A DNA stretch of 64,000 nt from an uncultured Lachnospiraceae bacterium. GTDB lineage: Bacteria; Bacillota; Clostridia; Lachnospirales; Lachnospiraceae. The notes under the pieces were generated by a model. That model made no database searches. It had not been told where the DNA came from and saw only the letters and a program-made list of their open reading frames with translations. The stretch spans positions 1 to 64,000 of the forward strand of contig CAJUBP010000019.1 in NCBI GenBank assembly GCA_910584585.1, written 5' to 3'. The translations under genes were made by a program, and so were the position numbers. Position 1 is the first letter of the stretch, and each line of letters begins with the position of its first letter. Shown here piece by piece: positions 52,396 to 60,862 of this stretch.

Positions 52396-53039
52396 TGTCG
52401 GCGAAAGTTGTGATTGTAGATGATCATTCTATGGTTCGGGAAGGTTTGAAACAATTGCTGGAATTGGAGGGTGATGTAAAAGTAATTGGAGAAGCTGCAG
52501 ATGGAATTGAATGTCTGAAATTATTAGAGACGACAGTTCCGCAAGTGTTGTTATTGGATATCAACATGCCAAATATGAATGGGTTGGAGGTGTTAGAACG
52601 GTTAAAAGAAGATAATGTGGATGTAAAAATTATAATATTGACAGTACATGATGAAATTGAATTTTTGTTAAAAGCAGTAGATATAGGAATTAATGGCTAT
52701 TTGTTGAAGGAGTCTGATTCTTCAGAATTGAAGAAAGCAATTTCCCATGTAATACAGGGAGAGACTTATATACAGCCAAGTATGATACCATTGTTAAATT
52801 CTAAAATGGTAGAAAGAAATCATGAAAAAGTAAAAATTGACTTGCTAACCAGACGGGAGTTAGAAGTTTTAAAATTATTGTCGGTAGGACTTTATAACAA
52901 AGAAATTGGAAAAAAATTAGATATCAGTGAACGCACTGTAAAGAATCATATTTCCAGTATATTTAAAAAAATTGAAGTGACAGATCGGACCCAGGCTGCG
53001 GTCTTTGCAATTAGAAATAATTTAATTAATGTTTTTTAA
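52395..53039 (+). CDS. NarL/DegU-family response regulator
   Basis: A 214-residue regulator. The receiver domain has Asp9-Asp10, phospho-acceptor Asp55 in LLLDINMPNMNG, and Lys105-type lysine in GYLLKES. The LuxR-type HTH near the C-terminus reads LTRRELEVLKLLSVGLYNKEIGK and SERTVKNHISSIFKKI. It is translationally coupled to the DegS-like kinase. A parS site begins 20 bases after its stop codon. Confidence 0.9.
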   Translation: MSAKVVIVDDHSMVREGLKQLLELEGDVKVIGEAADGIECLKLLETTVPQVLLLDINMPNMNGLEVLERLKEDNVDVKIIILTVHDEIEFLLKAVDIGINGYLLKESDSSELKKAISHVIQGETYIQPSMIPLLNSKMVERNHEKVKIDLLTRRELEVLKLLSVGLYNKEIGKKLDISERTVKNHISSIFKKIEVTDRTQAAVFAIRNNLINVF

Positions 53040-53058
53040 AGGCAGTTGGGAAGAAAAA

Positions 53059-53074
53059 TGTTTCACGTGAAACA
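53059..53074. promoter_or_regulatory. parS centromere site 1
   Basis: TGTTTCACGTGAAACA is a perfect 16-base palindrome one base from the Bacillus parS consensus (TGTTCCACGTGAAACA). ParB should load here as a CTP-dependent clamp. Its position beside parA-parB and about 10 kb from oriC fits. Confidence 0.93.
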
Positions 53075-53233
53075 TTTTTCTTCCTTTTTGTTATGAAATT
53101 ATTTTTCTGGAAGTAACAGTATATTTTTGATAGTGCAATTTTTAATGCCTCAATAGTGCGGAGCAGGCAAAACACAACTGTGATCTCCGGCTGGATGGAA
53201 CATTAGCATGACAAATAAAAGTTCACAAAAAAA

Positions 53234-53249
53234 TGTTTCACGTGAAACA
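53234..53249. promoter_or_regulatory. parS centromere site 2
   Basis: An identical TGTTTCACGTGAAACA lies 175 bases from the first copy, 80 bases upstream of parA. Flanks AAAAA and TTTTT are also shared. ParB bound here could also repress parA. Confidence 0.93.
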
Positions 53250-53328
53250 TTTTTGAACGAATTTCCTATAGTAATAAATTATAAAAGGTGCTATAATAAT
53301 TATTAACATAAGAGGAAAGGAAAAAAGT

Positions 53329-54096
53329 ATGGGAAGAATTATTGCAATAGCCAACCAGAAAGGCGGAGTCGGCAAAACAACTACAGCAATTAATTTATCT
53401 GCCTGTCTTGTAGAAGAGGGTAAAAAGGTATTGACAATTGATATGGATCCCCAAGGTAATACCACTAGCGGACTAGGCATAGAAAAAACAGATTTGGAGC
53501 ATACGGTATATGAACTTATGCTTGGCGAATGTACGATACGGAAGAGTATGGTGCAGACAGAGATAGAAAATTTGTTTTTAATACCCTCCAATGTGAATCT
53601 CGCTGGAGCAGAAATAGAACTGTTAGGTATTGAAGAAAGAGAATATATTTTAAAAAATGAAGTAGATTATATTCAGGATGATTTTGATTTTATAATTATT
53701 GATTGTCCACCTTCACTGAATATGCTTACTATCAATGCAATGACCACTGCAAATACAATACTGGTTCCAATACAATGTGAATATTACGCTCTGGAGGGAT
53801 TGAGCCAGTTAATACATACGATCAATCTGGTGCAGACAAGATTAAATCCCAGCCTGGAAATGGAAGGCGTGGTGTTTACCATGTATGATGCCAGAACAAA
53901 TTTATCTTTGCAGGTTGTTGAAAATGTTAAAAGTAATCTGAATACTACCATTTATAAGACGATTATTCCAAGAAATATTCGGTTGGCAGAGGCTCCCAGT
54001 CATGGATTGCCGATAAATTTATATGATTCTAAATCTGCCGGAGCAGAAAGTTATCGTTTATTGGCGAAAGAAGTGATAGAAAGAGAGGAAGGTTAA
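53329..54096 (+). CDS. parA: Chromosome partitioning ATPase ParA (Soj)
   Basis: A 255-residue ParA/MinD ATPase with the deviant Walker A KGGVGKTTT at residues 12-20, Walker A' TIDMDPQGNTTSG and Walker B FIIIDCPPSL. It moves the origin with ParB and regulates DnaA in relatives. AGAGGAAAGG precedes the ATG. parB starts on the base after its stop. Both parS sites lie upstream. Confidence 0.97.
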   Translation: MGRIIAIANQKGGVGKTTTAINLSACLVEEGKKVLTIDMDPQGNTTSGLGIEKTDLEHTVYELMLGECTIRKSMVQTEIENLFLIPSNVNLAGAEIELLGIEEREYILKNEVDYIQDDFDFIIIDCPPSLNMLTINAMTTANTILVPIQCEYYALEGLSQLIHTINLVQTRLNPSLEMEGVVFTMYDARTNLSLQVVENVKSNLNTTIYKTIIPRNIRLAEAPSHGLPINLYDSKSAGAESYRLLAKEVIEREEG

Positions 54097-55008
54097 ATGG
54101 CGGCAGCAAAAAAAGGCGGATTGGGAAAGGGTCTGGACAGCCTTATTGCAAATAAGGTGGGAACGGCAGGAACAGCGGAAGCGATGAGAATGCCGGAGCC
54201 AGATAAAGAAGTAACCTTTGTAAAAATTACAAAAGTAGAGCCAAACAGAGAACAACCTAGAAAAAATTTTGATGAAGATTCCTTATTAGAATTATCAGAA
54301 TCATTAAAACAATACGGTGTGTTACAGCCATTGCTGGTGCAGGATAAGAAAGATTATTTTGAAATTATTGCGGGAGAAAGAAGATGGAGAGCCGCAAAAA
54401 TAGCGGGCTTGAAGGAAATTCCTGTTATTATTAAACAACTTACGGAACAAGAAATGGTAGAAATTTCTCTGATTGAAAATATTCAAAGAGAAAACCTGAA
54501 TCCAATTGAAGAGGCTATGGCATTCAAAAGACTGTTAAATGAATTTCATTTGAAACAGGACGAAGTAGCAGAACGGGTGTCAAAGTCCAGAACAGCAGTC
54601 ACCAATTCTATGAGACTTTTGAAGTTGGATGAAAGGGTTCAGCAAATGGTGATAGATGATTTGCTTTCTACCGGACATGCTAGAGCACTTTTGGCAATTA
54701 CAGATAATGAGAAACAGTACAGTCTTGCACAACAAATTTTTGATGAAAAATTAAGTGTGAGAGAAACAGAAAAACTTATAAAAAAATTGCAGAATCAGAA
54801 ACCGGAGCTGCCAAAGAAGCAGGAAGACGACAAGATGTCAATATTTTATGAAGATATGGAGCAAAAGCTTAAATCTATCATGGGAACGAAGGTTGCAATT
54901 CATTATAAGAATAAAGACAAGGGGAAGATAGAGATTGAATATTATTCCAACGATGAACTGGAACGGATTATAGACTTGTTTCAATCCATTCATCAGACAG
55001 AAGTTTAG
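54097..55008 (+). CDS. parB: Chromosome partitioning protein ParB (Spo0J)
   Basis: A 303-residue parS-binding CTPase. The N-terminus KKGGLGKGLDSLI recruits ParA. The CTP-binding motif region contains GERRWRAAKIAG (box II), ENIQRENLNPIEEA follows, and the HTH includes QDEVAERVSKSRTAVTNSMRLL. The C-terminal part is the dimerisation domain. It abuts parA without a gap. Confidence 0.97.
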   Translation: MAAAKKGGLGKGLDSLIANKVGTAGTAEAMRMPEPDKEVTFVKITKVEPNREQPRKNFDEDSLLELSESLKQYGVLQPLLVQDKKDYFEIIAGERRWRAAKIAGLKEIPVIIKQLTEQEMVEISLIENIQRENLNPIEEAMAFKRLLNEFHLKQDEVAERVSKSRTAVTNSMRLLKLDERVQQMVIDDLLSTGHARALLAITDNEKQYSLAQQIFDEKLSVRETEKLIKKLQNQKPELPKKQEDDKMSIFYEDMEQKLKSIMGTKVAIHYKNKDKGKIEIEYYSNDELERIIDLFQSIHQTEV

Positions 55009-55050
55009 CTAATCATACGTTCTAAAAATAAAAACAGAATGGAGGAAACT

Positions 55051-55584
55051 ATGAAGTCAGACTTTATAGGGCTGTATTTTACAGTGGATGATTTTTTACT
55101 GACTTTTGCGATTATGGCTGCGGTAATGCTGCTGCTGTTTATTTTACTAATTGTGAATATCGTAAAATCAGGAAGGCTGCGAAAAAAGTACGATGCATTT
55201 ATGATGGGAAAAAATGCAGAATCTCTGGAGGACACTTTAATTAAACGAATTCAGCAGGTAGATGAACTGTTAGAATTTGAAAGTGAGAACAGAGAGAATA
55301 TACAAAAAATTTCAAATAGTTTAAATTATACATTCCAGAAAGTTGGAATGGTGAAATACGATGCTTTTCACGAGATGGGTGGAAAATTAAGTTTTTCTCT
55401 GGCATTGCTGGATCAGAAAAATGATGGATTTATCATCAATGCCATGCATACCAGAGAAGGATGTTATACTTATATCAAAGAGATAGTAAGTGGAAATTCC
55501 ATAATTGTACTTGCGGATGAGGAAAAAGAAGCATTAGATATTGCAATGGGGACAAAGAAATCAACTGTACCGGTAGAAGATTAA
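55051..55584 (+). CDS. DUF4446 family membrane-anchored protein
   Basis: About 177 residues. A single membrane segment at about residues 15-40 is followed by a coiled-coil stretch (LIKRIQQVDELLEFES) and the conserved DUF4446 core (VGMVKYDAFHEMGGKLSFSLALLD, HTREGCYTYIKEI). The ATG at 55051 is preferred because GGAGGAA lies directly upstream; an ATG at 55039 overlaps that site. DUF4446 genes usually follow parB in Clostridia; function unknown. Confidence 0.88.
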   Translation: MKSDFIGLYFTVDDFLLTFAIMAAVMLLLFILLIVNIVKSGRLRKKYDAFMMGKNAESLEDTLIKRIQQVDELLEFESENRENIQKISNSLNYTFQKVGMVKYDAFHEMGGKLSFSLALLDQKNDGFIINAMHTREGCYTYIKEIVSGNSIIVLADEEKEALDIAMGTKKSTVPVED

Positions 55585-55661
55585 GAATATCAAGCTGAAA
55601 TCCGAGCCGTTGCTCTTGGCTATGAGAAAATAGCAGGGCGGAAGTAATTTAGGAGTACAAT

Positions 55662-56690
55662 ATGAGAGAATATCGAGTATCAGAATTGACAGGAAATGAA
55701 GTTTTGGCGAAATCCGTTTGTATGGAAAACGGAAGTGTGATTCTGGAAATAGGAACTGCGTTAAAAGTAAGTTATAAGGAATCTCTAACTTCCTTAAATA
55801 TCCAGAAAATTTATGTAGAAGATCCCTTTGAAAAATACGAGAAAGTGAACTTCTATTTTAAGCCGGAAGTATTCCTGAAATTCGAGAATGAATTAAAAGC
55901 GATATTGTCTCAGCATATTTACAGAAAAGACAGCGGTTTGAGAAAACTGGAAAGTCTTGTGAAAGAACTGGTAACTGTGTTTGAACGGACAGAAGAAGAC
56001 AGAGTGCTGGATATTAAAAACCGCACTTCTGATATGTATGAGCATACCATTTATATTACCATACTGGTGATGCTATTGGGAAGGGAATATGGATTTTCCA
56101 GAAAAAGAATGGAAGATGCCGTGTTGGGATGTCTTCTTCATGATCTGGGTTACCGATACATAGATGTTGATTATCGGGACTGTTCCTGCAGGCAATTGAA
56201 GACTTCTGAATTGTGTGAGTTGAAAAAGCATACAATTTTGGGATATACTGCTTTGGAAAAAGAAGGTTGGATTCCTGAGATTTCAAAGCTGATGGTATTG
56301 TCACATCATGAGCGGCTGGACGGCAGCGGATATCCTTTAAAACAGAAGAATAAAGAAAAGGAATGCCGTATGATACAGATTTGTGATGCCTTTGACTGTG
56401 CGATTTCAGGAATGGAATCGTCGAAAAAGACAATTTTCCAGGCATTTGATTTGATTTCTAATCAGGAAAAATTTGAAAACCGCATGGAAAAAATATTAGA
56501 AAAAAAGATTGGAATATATCCTGCAGGAACTGTTGTAAAAACAGAGGAGGGGAAAAGGGCAGTAGTCATTTCTCAAACAGAGAATGCCCAGGCTCCTGTC
56601 ATTCTATATACCGGCGGTATGCAGGAAAATCATTTCGTAACAGAAAATCTTAACAGAGAAAAAGCGCCGAAAATTATAAATATTATGTAA
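55662..56690 (+). CDS. HD-GYP-domain phosphodiesterase
   Basis: A 342-residue protein. The first 110 residues are a beta-rich N-terminal domain often found before HD-GYP. The metal-binding HD appears in GCLLHDLGYRYID, further His residues in KKHTILGY and LSHHERLDGSGYP, where the GYP-type motif is SGYP, and Asp in QICDAFD. Such enzymes hydrolyse cyclic di-GMP to GMP. No receiver or sensor domain is present. TTAGGAG lies ahead of the ATG. Confidence 0.87.
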   Translation: MREYRVSELTGNEVLAKSVCMENGSVILEIGTALKVSYKESLTSLNIQKIYVEDPFEKYEKVNFYFKPEVFLKFENELKAILSQHIYRKDSGLRKLESLVKELVTVFERTEEDRVLDIKNRTSDMYEHTIYITILVMLLGREYGFSRKRMEDAVLGCLLHDLGYRYIDVDYRDCSCRQLKTSELCELKKHTILGYTALEKEGWIPEISKLMVLSHHERLDGSGYPLKQKNKEKECRMIQICDAFDCAISGMESSKKTIFQAFDLISNQEKFENRMEKILEKKIGIYPAGTVVKTEEGKRAVVISQTENAQAPVILYTGGMQENHFVTENLNREKAPKIINIM

Positions 56691-56776
56691 AAGAAAACCG
56701 ATAAAAAAATTGAAAAACAGAATTGAATATTATATAATAAACAGGTAATATTGGTTTTGTGAAGGGAGGGGCAAAA

Positions 56777-57655
56777 TTGCACGGCTATCTGCGCAGTATT
56801 GGATTCAAAGATTTAAAAAAGAGGAATGAGATTGAGTTATTGATTCAGGATATTGTTGAGCATCCCGATAAAAAAATTCTTACAGAGGATGAAGAAGGAA
56901 ATGTATTTGCAGAATTAACTAGGGAATTCAGCGAATTTACAGGAATTGCAGTACGTGGGTTTTATATGGATGATGAATTTCACGTAGAATATTATTATCC
57001 TTATTTTACAGGAAGCGGCGTTTCCACAGAAGAACGGGTGGAAATTCAGAAACGATCTGACAGAGAAGCGTATGCCGGGGTCTGCGATGAAATGAGGATA
57101 GGCGTTACCCTGATCTTTTATCTTCAGAATGCAGTGGAGTATCTTCGGGAACAGAGAACAAAAAGTGGCAGACGGATGCCTATTAATACTACCATTTCCG
57201 CTTTGTCCGCCAGCGGCAAAATCATTCTCCCTGTTTATAAAAATGAGCATCAGATTAAAAGCGGCGAGAAATATACAAATAACAGGAATCATTTAATGGC
57301 GGCAGCCCGGGACGGTGACGAGGATGCTATGGAGAGTCTGACTCTGGAGGATATCGATACATATTCCATGATTTCCAGAAGAATCATGACGGAGGATATT
57401 CTTTCGATTGTAGATACTTATTTTATGCCCTATGGAATTGAAAGCGATCAATACAGCATTATGGGTGAGATTTTGGATTTTTATACCATTGAGAATAAAA
57501 GTACCAGGGAAAAATCTTATATTCTGACGCTGAATAGTAATCACCTTGTTTTTGATGTATGTATCAATCAGGCGGATTTGCTGGGAGAGCCGGCTGTGGG
57601 CCGCAGATTTAAAGGAACAATCTGGATGCAGGGGCAGATTAATTATCAGATGTGA
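56777..57655 (+). CDS. DUF3881 family protein
   Basis: A 292-residue soluble protein of a family nearly confined to Lachnospiraceae, recognised from HGYLRSIGF at the start, VRGFYMDDEFHVEYYYPYF and the ARDGDEDAMESLTLEDIDTYSMI segment. The start is a TTG seven bases after GGGAGGGG, matching the family's usual N-terminus; a GTG six codons upstream overlaps the ribosome binding site. Function unknown. The tRNA gene follows. Confidence 0.87.
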   Translation: MHGYLRSIGFKDLKKRNEIELLIQDIVEHPDKKILTEDEEGNVFAELTREFSEFTGIAVRGFYMDDEFHVEYYYPYFTGSGVSTEERVEIQKRSDREAYAGVCDEMRIGVTLIFYLQNAVEYLREQRTKSGRRMPINTTISALSASGKIILPVYKNEHQIKSGEKYTNNRNHLMAAARDGDEDAMESLTLEDIDTYSMISRRIMTEDILSIVDTYFMPYGIESDQYSIMGEILDFYTIENKSTREKSYILTLNSNHLVFDVCINQADLLGEPAVGRRFKGTIWMQGQINYQM

Positions 57656-57667
57656 TAAAAAAGGGGA

Positions 57668-57696
57668 TTGACAAAGTATTAAGAAATGTTTATAAT
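57668..57696 (+). promoter_or_regulatory. Consensus promoter of tRNA-Arg
   Basis: Perfect TTGACA and TATAAT with a 17-base spacer, 19 bases before the mature tRNA 5' end. Confidence 0.9.
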
Positions 57697-57714
57697 ATAA
57701 GAGATTTTTTGAAT

Positions 57715-57788
57715 GTCGCTATAGCTCAGCAGGATAGAGCGACCGCCTCCTAAGCGGTAGGCCGGAGGTTCGAATCCTCTTAGCGACG
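57715..57788 (+). tRNA. tRNA-Arg (anticodon CCT)
   Basis: A 74-base cloverleaf: acceptor GTCGCTA/TAGCGAC with discriminator G, D stem GCTC/GAGC, anticodon stem ACCGC/GCGGT with loop CTCCTAA, and T loop TTCGAAT. The anticodon CCT reads AGG arginine codons. CCA is not encoded. A terminator follows, and the accessory region begins directly beyond it. Confidence 0.97.
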
Positions 57789-57800
57789 TCTTAAGATTTG

Positions 57801-57836
57801 CCGGGAATACTGGGGTTCCAGAGTTCCCGGTGTTTT
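57801..57836 (+). terminator. Intrinsic terminator of tRNA-Arg
   Basis: CCGGGAA-TA-CTGG pairs with CCAG-AG-TTCCCGG, followed by TGTTTT. GC-rich stem and T-rich tail. Confidence 0.8.
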
Positions 57837-57930
57837 AATATATCTGAGATTGCTAATCAAAATAGTGATTCTGCTAATTGTCTGAAAAATTTTGCTTAAA
57901 ATCTTGCTAATTGAAAAGGCGGGAGTTTTT

Positions 57931-58095
57931 AGTTCAAGACTACAACTTTGTCACAAGTTGGGACGAAGTTATAGATTATCATATAGGAATTTATTAAAAA
58001 AATATGGCAACTTTTTTCATTAAAAAGAGAACCGGACGCATCCGATTCTCTCAGGTATGCTCCGAAGAGACGCATCGCTATTCACATTTATAGTA
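57931..58095. repeat. Long direct repeat, copy 1
   Basis: About 165 bases starting AGTTCAAGAC and including GACGAAGTTATAGATTATCATATA and AACCGGACGCATCC-type segments, repeated in the same orientation at 60428-60595. It keeps short reading frames on both strands, but each is broken, so a decayed gene segment is possible. The two copies bracket a 2.3-kb stretch. The 57837-57930 stretch before it holds nothing I recognise. Confidence 0.75.
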
Positions 58096-58144
58096 TACAA
58101 GATAGGGATAAAAAATGTAAGGATTTTTATGATTTTACAAAATT

Positions 58145-58366
58145 TTATAATTGTGCGTCAAAGTCGTAGACAGCAACCAATTCTTCAAATTTCGTATATG
58201 GAACATGGTTTGAAGGTGTATTTATGTAACAATATTCTTTGTATCCATGATAGTACCCTATATTCATAAGTTTGCGTTTTTGTGATGAACCAGAAATAGA
58301 TATTCCTTTTTTATCACGCAAATAGCGCATTAAACCATCTGTACTTTTTGGACGTGAGTCTGACAT
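58145..58366 (-). pseudogene. Abi-family (abortive infection) gene fragment
   Basis: Seventy-three residues matching the start of Abi_2-type proteins: TDGLMRYLRDKKGISISG, KLMNIGYYHGYKEY, YTKFEELVAVYDFDAQL. Full-length relatives run to about 300 residues, but here a stop follows at once and the rest is gone. The 5' end is intact, with GGGAGGTG ahead of the ATG. A deletion joined it to the long direct repeat. Confidence 0.65.
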
Positions 58367-58778
58367 ATTTATGCACCTCCCTCATTAGCATTGTATTAAG
58401 TATATTTGTGACCTCAAACAAAACTACAAACAGCTTAAACTATTCTGGGATTAGTTGTGAAATGCAGATATTAATCGGGAAAGGCTTTACAGCGTAACAT
58501 TTCCTTAAATTCAATTCTCTTGTTAATCGCCTGCTAAAAGGAGCATCTAAAAGCCTTAATATCAGCAGTTCAGACAGGGGATACAATTCAAGAGTCACTT
58601 GTCCTAATTCGAGTATACGTTACCTTTTTTAAATTCTGAGTACTTTTTATTCCCTAAAGACATCCCTGCTATTCATAATAGAAAAAGTCAGTTATTTTCA
58701 TACTTATTAATTTAATCAATTCTTTTGATTCTTTTGTAAATAGGGTGTTGTATTATTTGTTATATCCGTTCTCTTTCT
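58367..58778. other. Gene-free stretch in the accessory zone
   Basis: Some 410 bases without a convincing reading frame, RNA gene or repeat. It is probably decayed sequence between the Abi fragment and the unknown ORF. Confidence 0.5.
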
Positions 58779-59207
58779 TTGCTTACAGACGGATACGATG
58801 AGGAAGCAATAACCGAAGCTGATAGCATTGTTGATGCTATTTTTCAAGCTATTAAACAACGAAAACAAATTCCTATTAAAGCAAGAATCGATATGTATGA
58901 TATTGTTCAGAATGAAATTAACTTGCCATCTGGAACAGTAGAACAGCTTGAAAATCTTTACCAACTTCGTTGTGGTTTTTCTGCATATCCAGCTCATTCA
59001 AAATGGTGGGATTTTAGCGAAATTTATGAAGGTGATATTGAAGAAATAATGTACTCCGTTAAATCAACAGTAATTAAATTTTTGATGTTTGAAAGGGATA
59101 ATAGAAAAATAGAAAAAGTTCCATCTTGTTGGTCTGACTGGTTCATGGATAACTCCGATATAATTTATGATGCTGTATGGTTTCATAAATTACTCATATT
59201 GAATTAA
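58779..59207 (+). CDS. Hypothetical protein, probably N-terminally truncated
   Basis: A 142-residue, acidic soluble protein that I do not recognise. It has a helical start (EEAITEADSIVDAIFQAIKQRK) and a Trp-rich end (KWWDF, CWSDWFMD, DAVWFHKL). The only start is a TTG without ribosome binding site, and the frame stays open upstream, so the 5' end was probably lost. It lies between fragments of other genes. Confidence 0.45.
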   Translation: MLTDGYDEEAITEADSIVDAIFQAIKQRKQIPIKARIDMYDIVQNEINLPSGTVEQLENLYQLRCGFSAYPAHSKWWDFSEIYEGDIEEIMYSVKSTVIKFLMFERDNRKIEKVPSCWSDWFMDNSDIIYDAVWFHKLLILN

Positions 59208-59311
59208 TGAATTGATTTGTCCTCCTTTTTTGCGGAGATGGCGAGATTATTGCTATCCCCGTAGAAAAATATGTGATATACTGTAAAAGCAAACAATAAG
59301 CGTACATAAAA

Positions 59312-59428
59312 CTTGGTGTTCCGATTTTGAATTTCAAGTTTAAGGATATACAAAGAAGCAGAACTTGATGTCACAAATTGTGATTTCAAGTTATTCATAG
59401 TTTTGAGATGCCAATCTGGCATTTCAAA
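59312..59428. repeat. Three 27-bp palindromic elements upstream of the ORF6N gene
   Basis: Positions 59312-59338, 59364-59390 and 59402-59428 each hold a 27-base, near-palindromic sequence of the form YTTGA(17)TTCAAR. All resemble the perfect palindrome inside the ORF6N gene at 59591-59617. Read in that gene's phase on the minus strand they encode LKFKIGTPS, LKSQFVTSS and LKCQIGISK, against LKSQFATSR in the gene. They could be operators, silent cassettes or a mobile palindrome family. Confidence 0.75.
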
Positions 59429-59462
59429 ATAGAAAGGGCGATAAAGATGGCTGATACAGTTT

Positions 59463-60308
59463 ATGATAGACAGTGATTTAGCGATGCTGTATCAAGTAGA
59501 AACAAAGCGATTAAATGAAGCGGCAAAACGTAATATCTCAAGATTTCCAGAAAGATTCCGATTCCAACTGACGAAAAAGGAATATGAAATCTTGAAGTCG
59601 CAATTTGCGACTTCAAGATTGGAGGAAGATAATAGATATGGCGGGCGTAGGAAATTGCCATTTGTATTCACAGAACAAGGAATTGCAATGCTTTCTGCTG
59701 TTTTGCGTAGTGATGTTGCTATCCGAGTAAGCATTAGGATTATGGACACTTTTGTGGAGATGCGGAAGTATATGGCAAATACCTCTTTGCTGTATGAGCG
59801 GTTAAATGCAATGGAGGTTCGCCAGATAAATTACCAAGCGGAAACAGATGAGCGTTTTGAAAGAGTTTTTGAGTACATATCCGAGCATGAGGAATCCAGT
59901 CAAAAGGTATTTTTTGACGGACAGATTTACGATGCGTTCAGTCTGATAGTAAGTTTAATTCAAAAAGCAGAGAAAGAAATCACTCTGATAGACGGATATG
60001 TGAATGTTGGGACATTGAACTTGCTTTCAAAGAAAAAGTCTGATGTTGCAGTAACTATTTATACACAGAAACAGACGAAGCTGACAAAAGCCGATGTTAA
60101 TACTTTCAATGCACAATACCCGACATTGAAAGTAAAATATATCAAAGTATTCCATGACAGGTTTTTGATTCTTGATCGAGTGACAGCCTATCATATAGGA
60201 GCGTCTTTGAAAGATGCAGGAAAAAAGTGTTTTGGAATCAATCTAATTCAAGATGCAGGTATCATCAAAGACATCCTGCAAAGGTTGGAACTGGAAATGG
60301 AGAAATAA
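59463..60308 (+). CDS. ORF6N-domain DNA-binding protein, 5' end damaged
   Basis: About 281 residues. The ORF6N domain occupies residues 1-105 (IDSDLAMLYQVETKRLNEAAKRN, FRFQLTKKE, GGRRKLPFVFTEQGIAML). The C-terminal half resembles a phospholipase-D-like fold (FDGQIYDAFSLIVSLIQKAEKEITLIDGY, then FHDRFLILD). Relatives begin about 25 residues earlier. Here an ATG at 59447 with a ribosome binding site opens MADTV but runs out of frame after nine codons, while the ATG at 59463 has no ribosome binding site. A small deletion near the start is likely. A perfect 27-bp palindrome lies inside the domain. Confidence 0.75.
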   Translation: MIDSDLAMLYQVETKRLNEAAKRNISRFPERFRFQLTKKEYEILKSQFATSRLEEDNRYGGRRKLPFVFTEQGIAMLSAVLRSDVAIRVSIRIMDTFVEMRKYMANTSLLYERLNAMEVRQINYQAETDERFERVFEYISEHEESSQKVFFDGQIYDAFSLIVSLIQKAEKEITLIDGYVNVGTLNLLSKKKSDVAVTIYTQKQTKLTKADVNTFNAQYPTLKVKYIKVFHDRFLILDRVTAYHIGASLKDAGKKCFGINLIQDAGIIKDILQRLELEMEK

Positions 60309-60318
60309 GAAGTTCTTT

Positions 60319-60428
60319 TTTTATGCTGAATTTAGGAGGCGTAGTGGGCTACATTGACTAAATTCAGCATAAAATCTGATGTGAAGTGGGGCGGCAGATT
60401 GCGGGAATGAATTTTAAGACATGCTCTA
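60319..60428. repeat. Partial MITE-like element
   Basis: Matches the full element from ATGCTGAATTTAGGAGG through the centre to the right terminal repeat AATTTTAAGACATGCTC plus TA; the outer part of the left arm is missing. Its right end sits exactly at the start of direct-repeat copy 2, whose sister copy 1 has an unoccupied TA at this point. Confidence 0.75.
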
Positions 60429-60595
60429 GTTCAAGACCATAACTTCGCCACAAGCTGGGACGAAGTTATAGATTATCATATAGAAATTTATTTAAAAGAC
60501 ATGGGTATACTTTTTTCATTCAAAAAGAAAACCGGACGCATCCAATTCTCTCAAGTACGCTCCGTAGAGACGCACTGTTATCCACATTTACTATA
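60428..60595. repeat. Long direct repeat, copy 2
   Basis: The second copy of the repeat at 57931-58095, same orientation, roughly 85 percent similar by eye. One plus-strand frame is open for about 55 codons (VQDHNFATSWDEVIDYH start), whereas it is broken in copy 1. Confidence 0.75.
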
Positions 60596-60742
60596 AAACA
60601 ATATATAGTGATAATCAATGAAATTATATATAGATTTTGAATTAATTGAAGAGTAAAAAGTGATAATTCTGAACGATTTTATTGTTGGAATCGTTCGGAT
60701 AGGATGTAATAAAAGTAATATGAAATGAAGGAGGGATTCACA

Positions 60743-60862
60743 ATGTCTAAAACTGACGAATCCATTCCAGGACCGGGCCAGCATGGCACAGTCATTATTT
60801 TGCAGCGTACCTGCTGAAATGACGCTTGAAGAAGCTCAGGGAGAAAGGCGGAATAAAATATG
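60743..60862 (+). pseudogene. Frameshifted antitoxin remnant
   Basis: A strong ribosome binding site (GAAGGAGGG) precedes an ATG. The frame breaks after about 24 codons and resumes in another frame as CSVPAEMTLEEAQGERRNKI with a stop overlapping the following PIN gene's ATG. Size and coupling point to the antitoxin of a PIN module. Confidence 0.5.

Noticed and set aside
57715..57788. tRNA-Arg as integration site of a genomic island
   Set aside because: I found no second copy of the tRNA 3' end and no integrase in the following 6 kb, so an island boundary is not supported within the window.
58057..58269. 70-codon plus-strand frame opposite the Abi fragment
   Set aside because: It lacks a start signal and family match; the minus strand encodes the recognisable Abi start with a good ribosome binding site.
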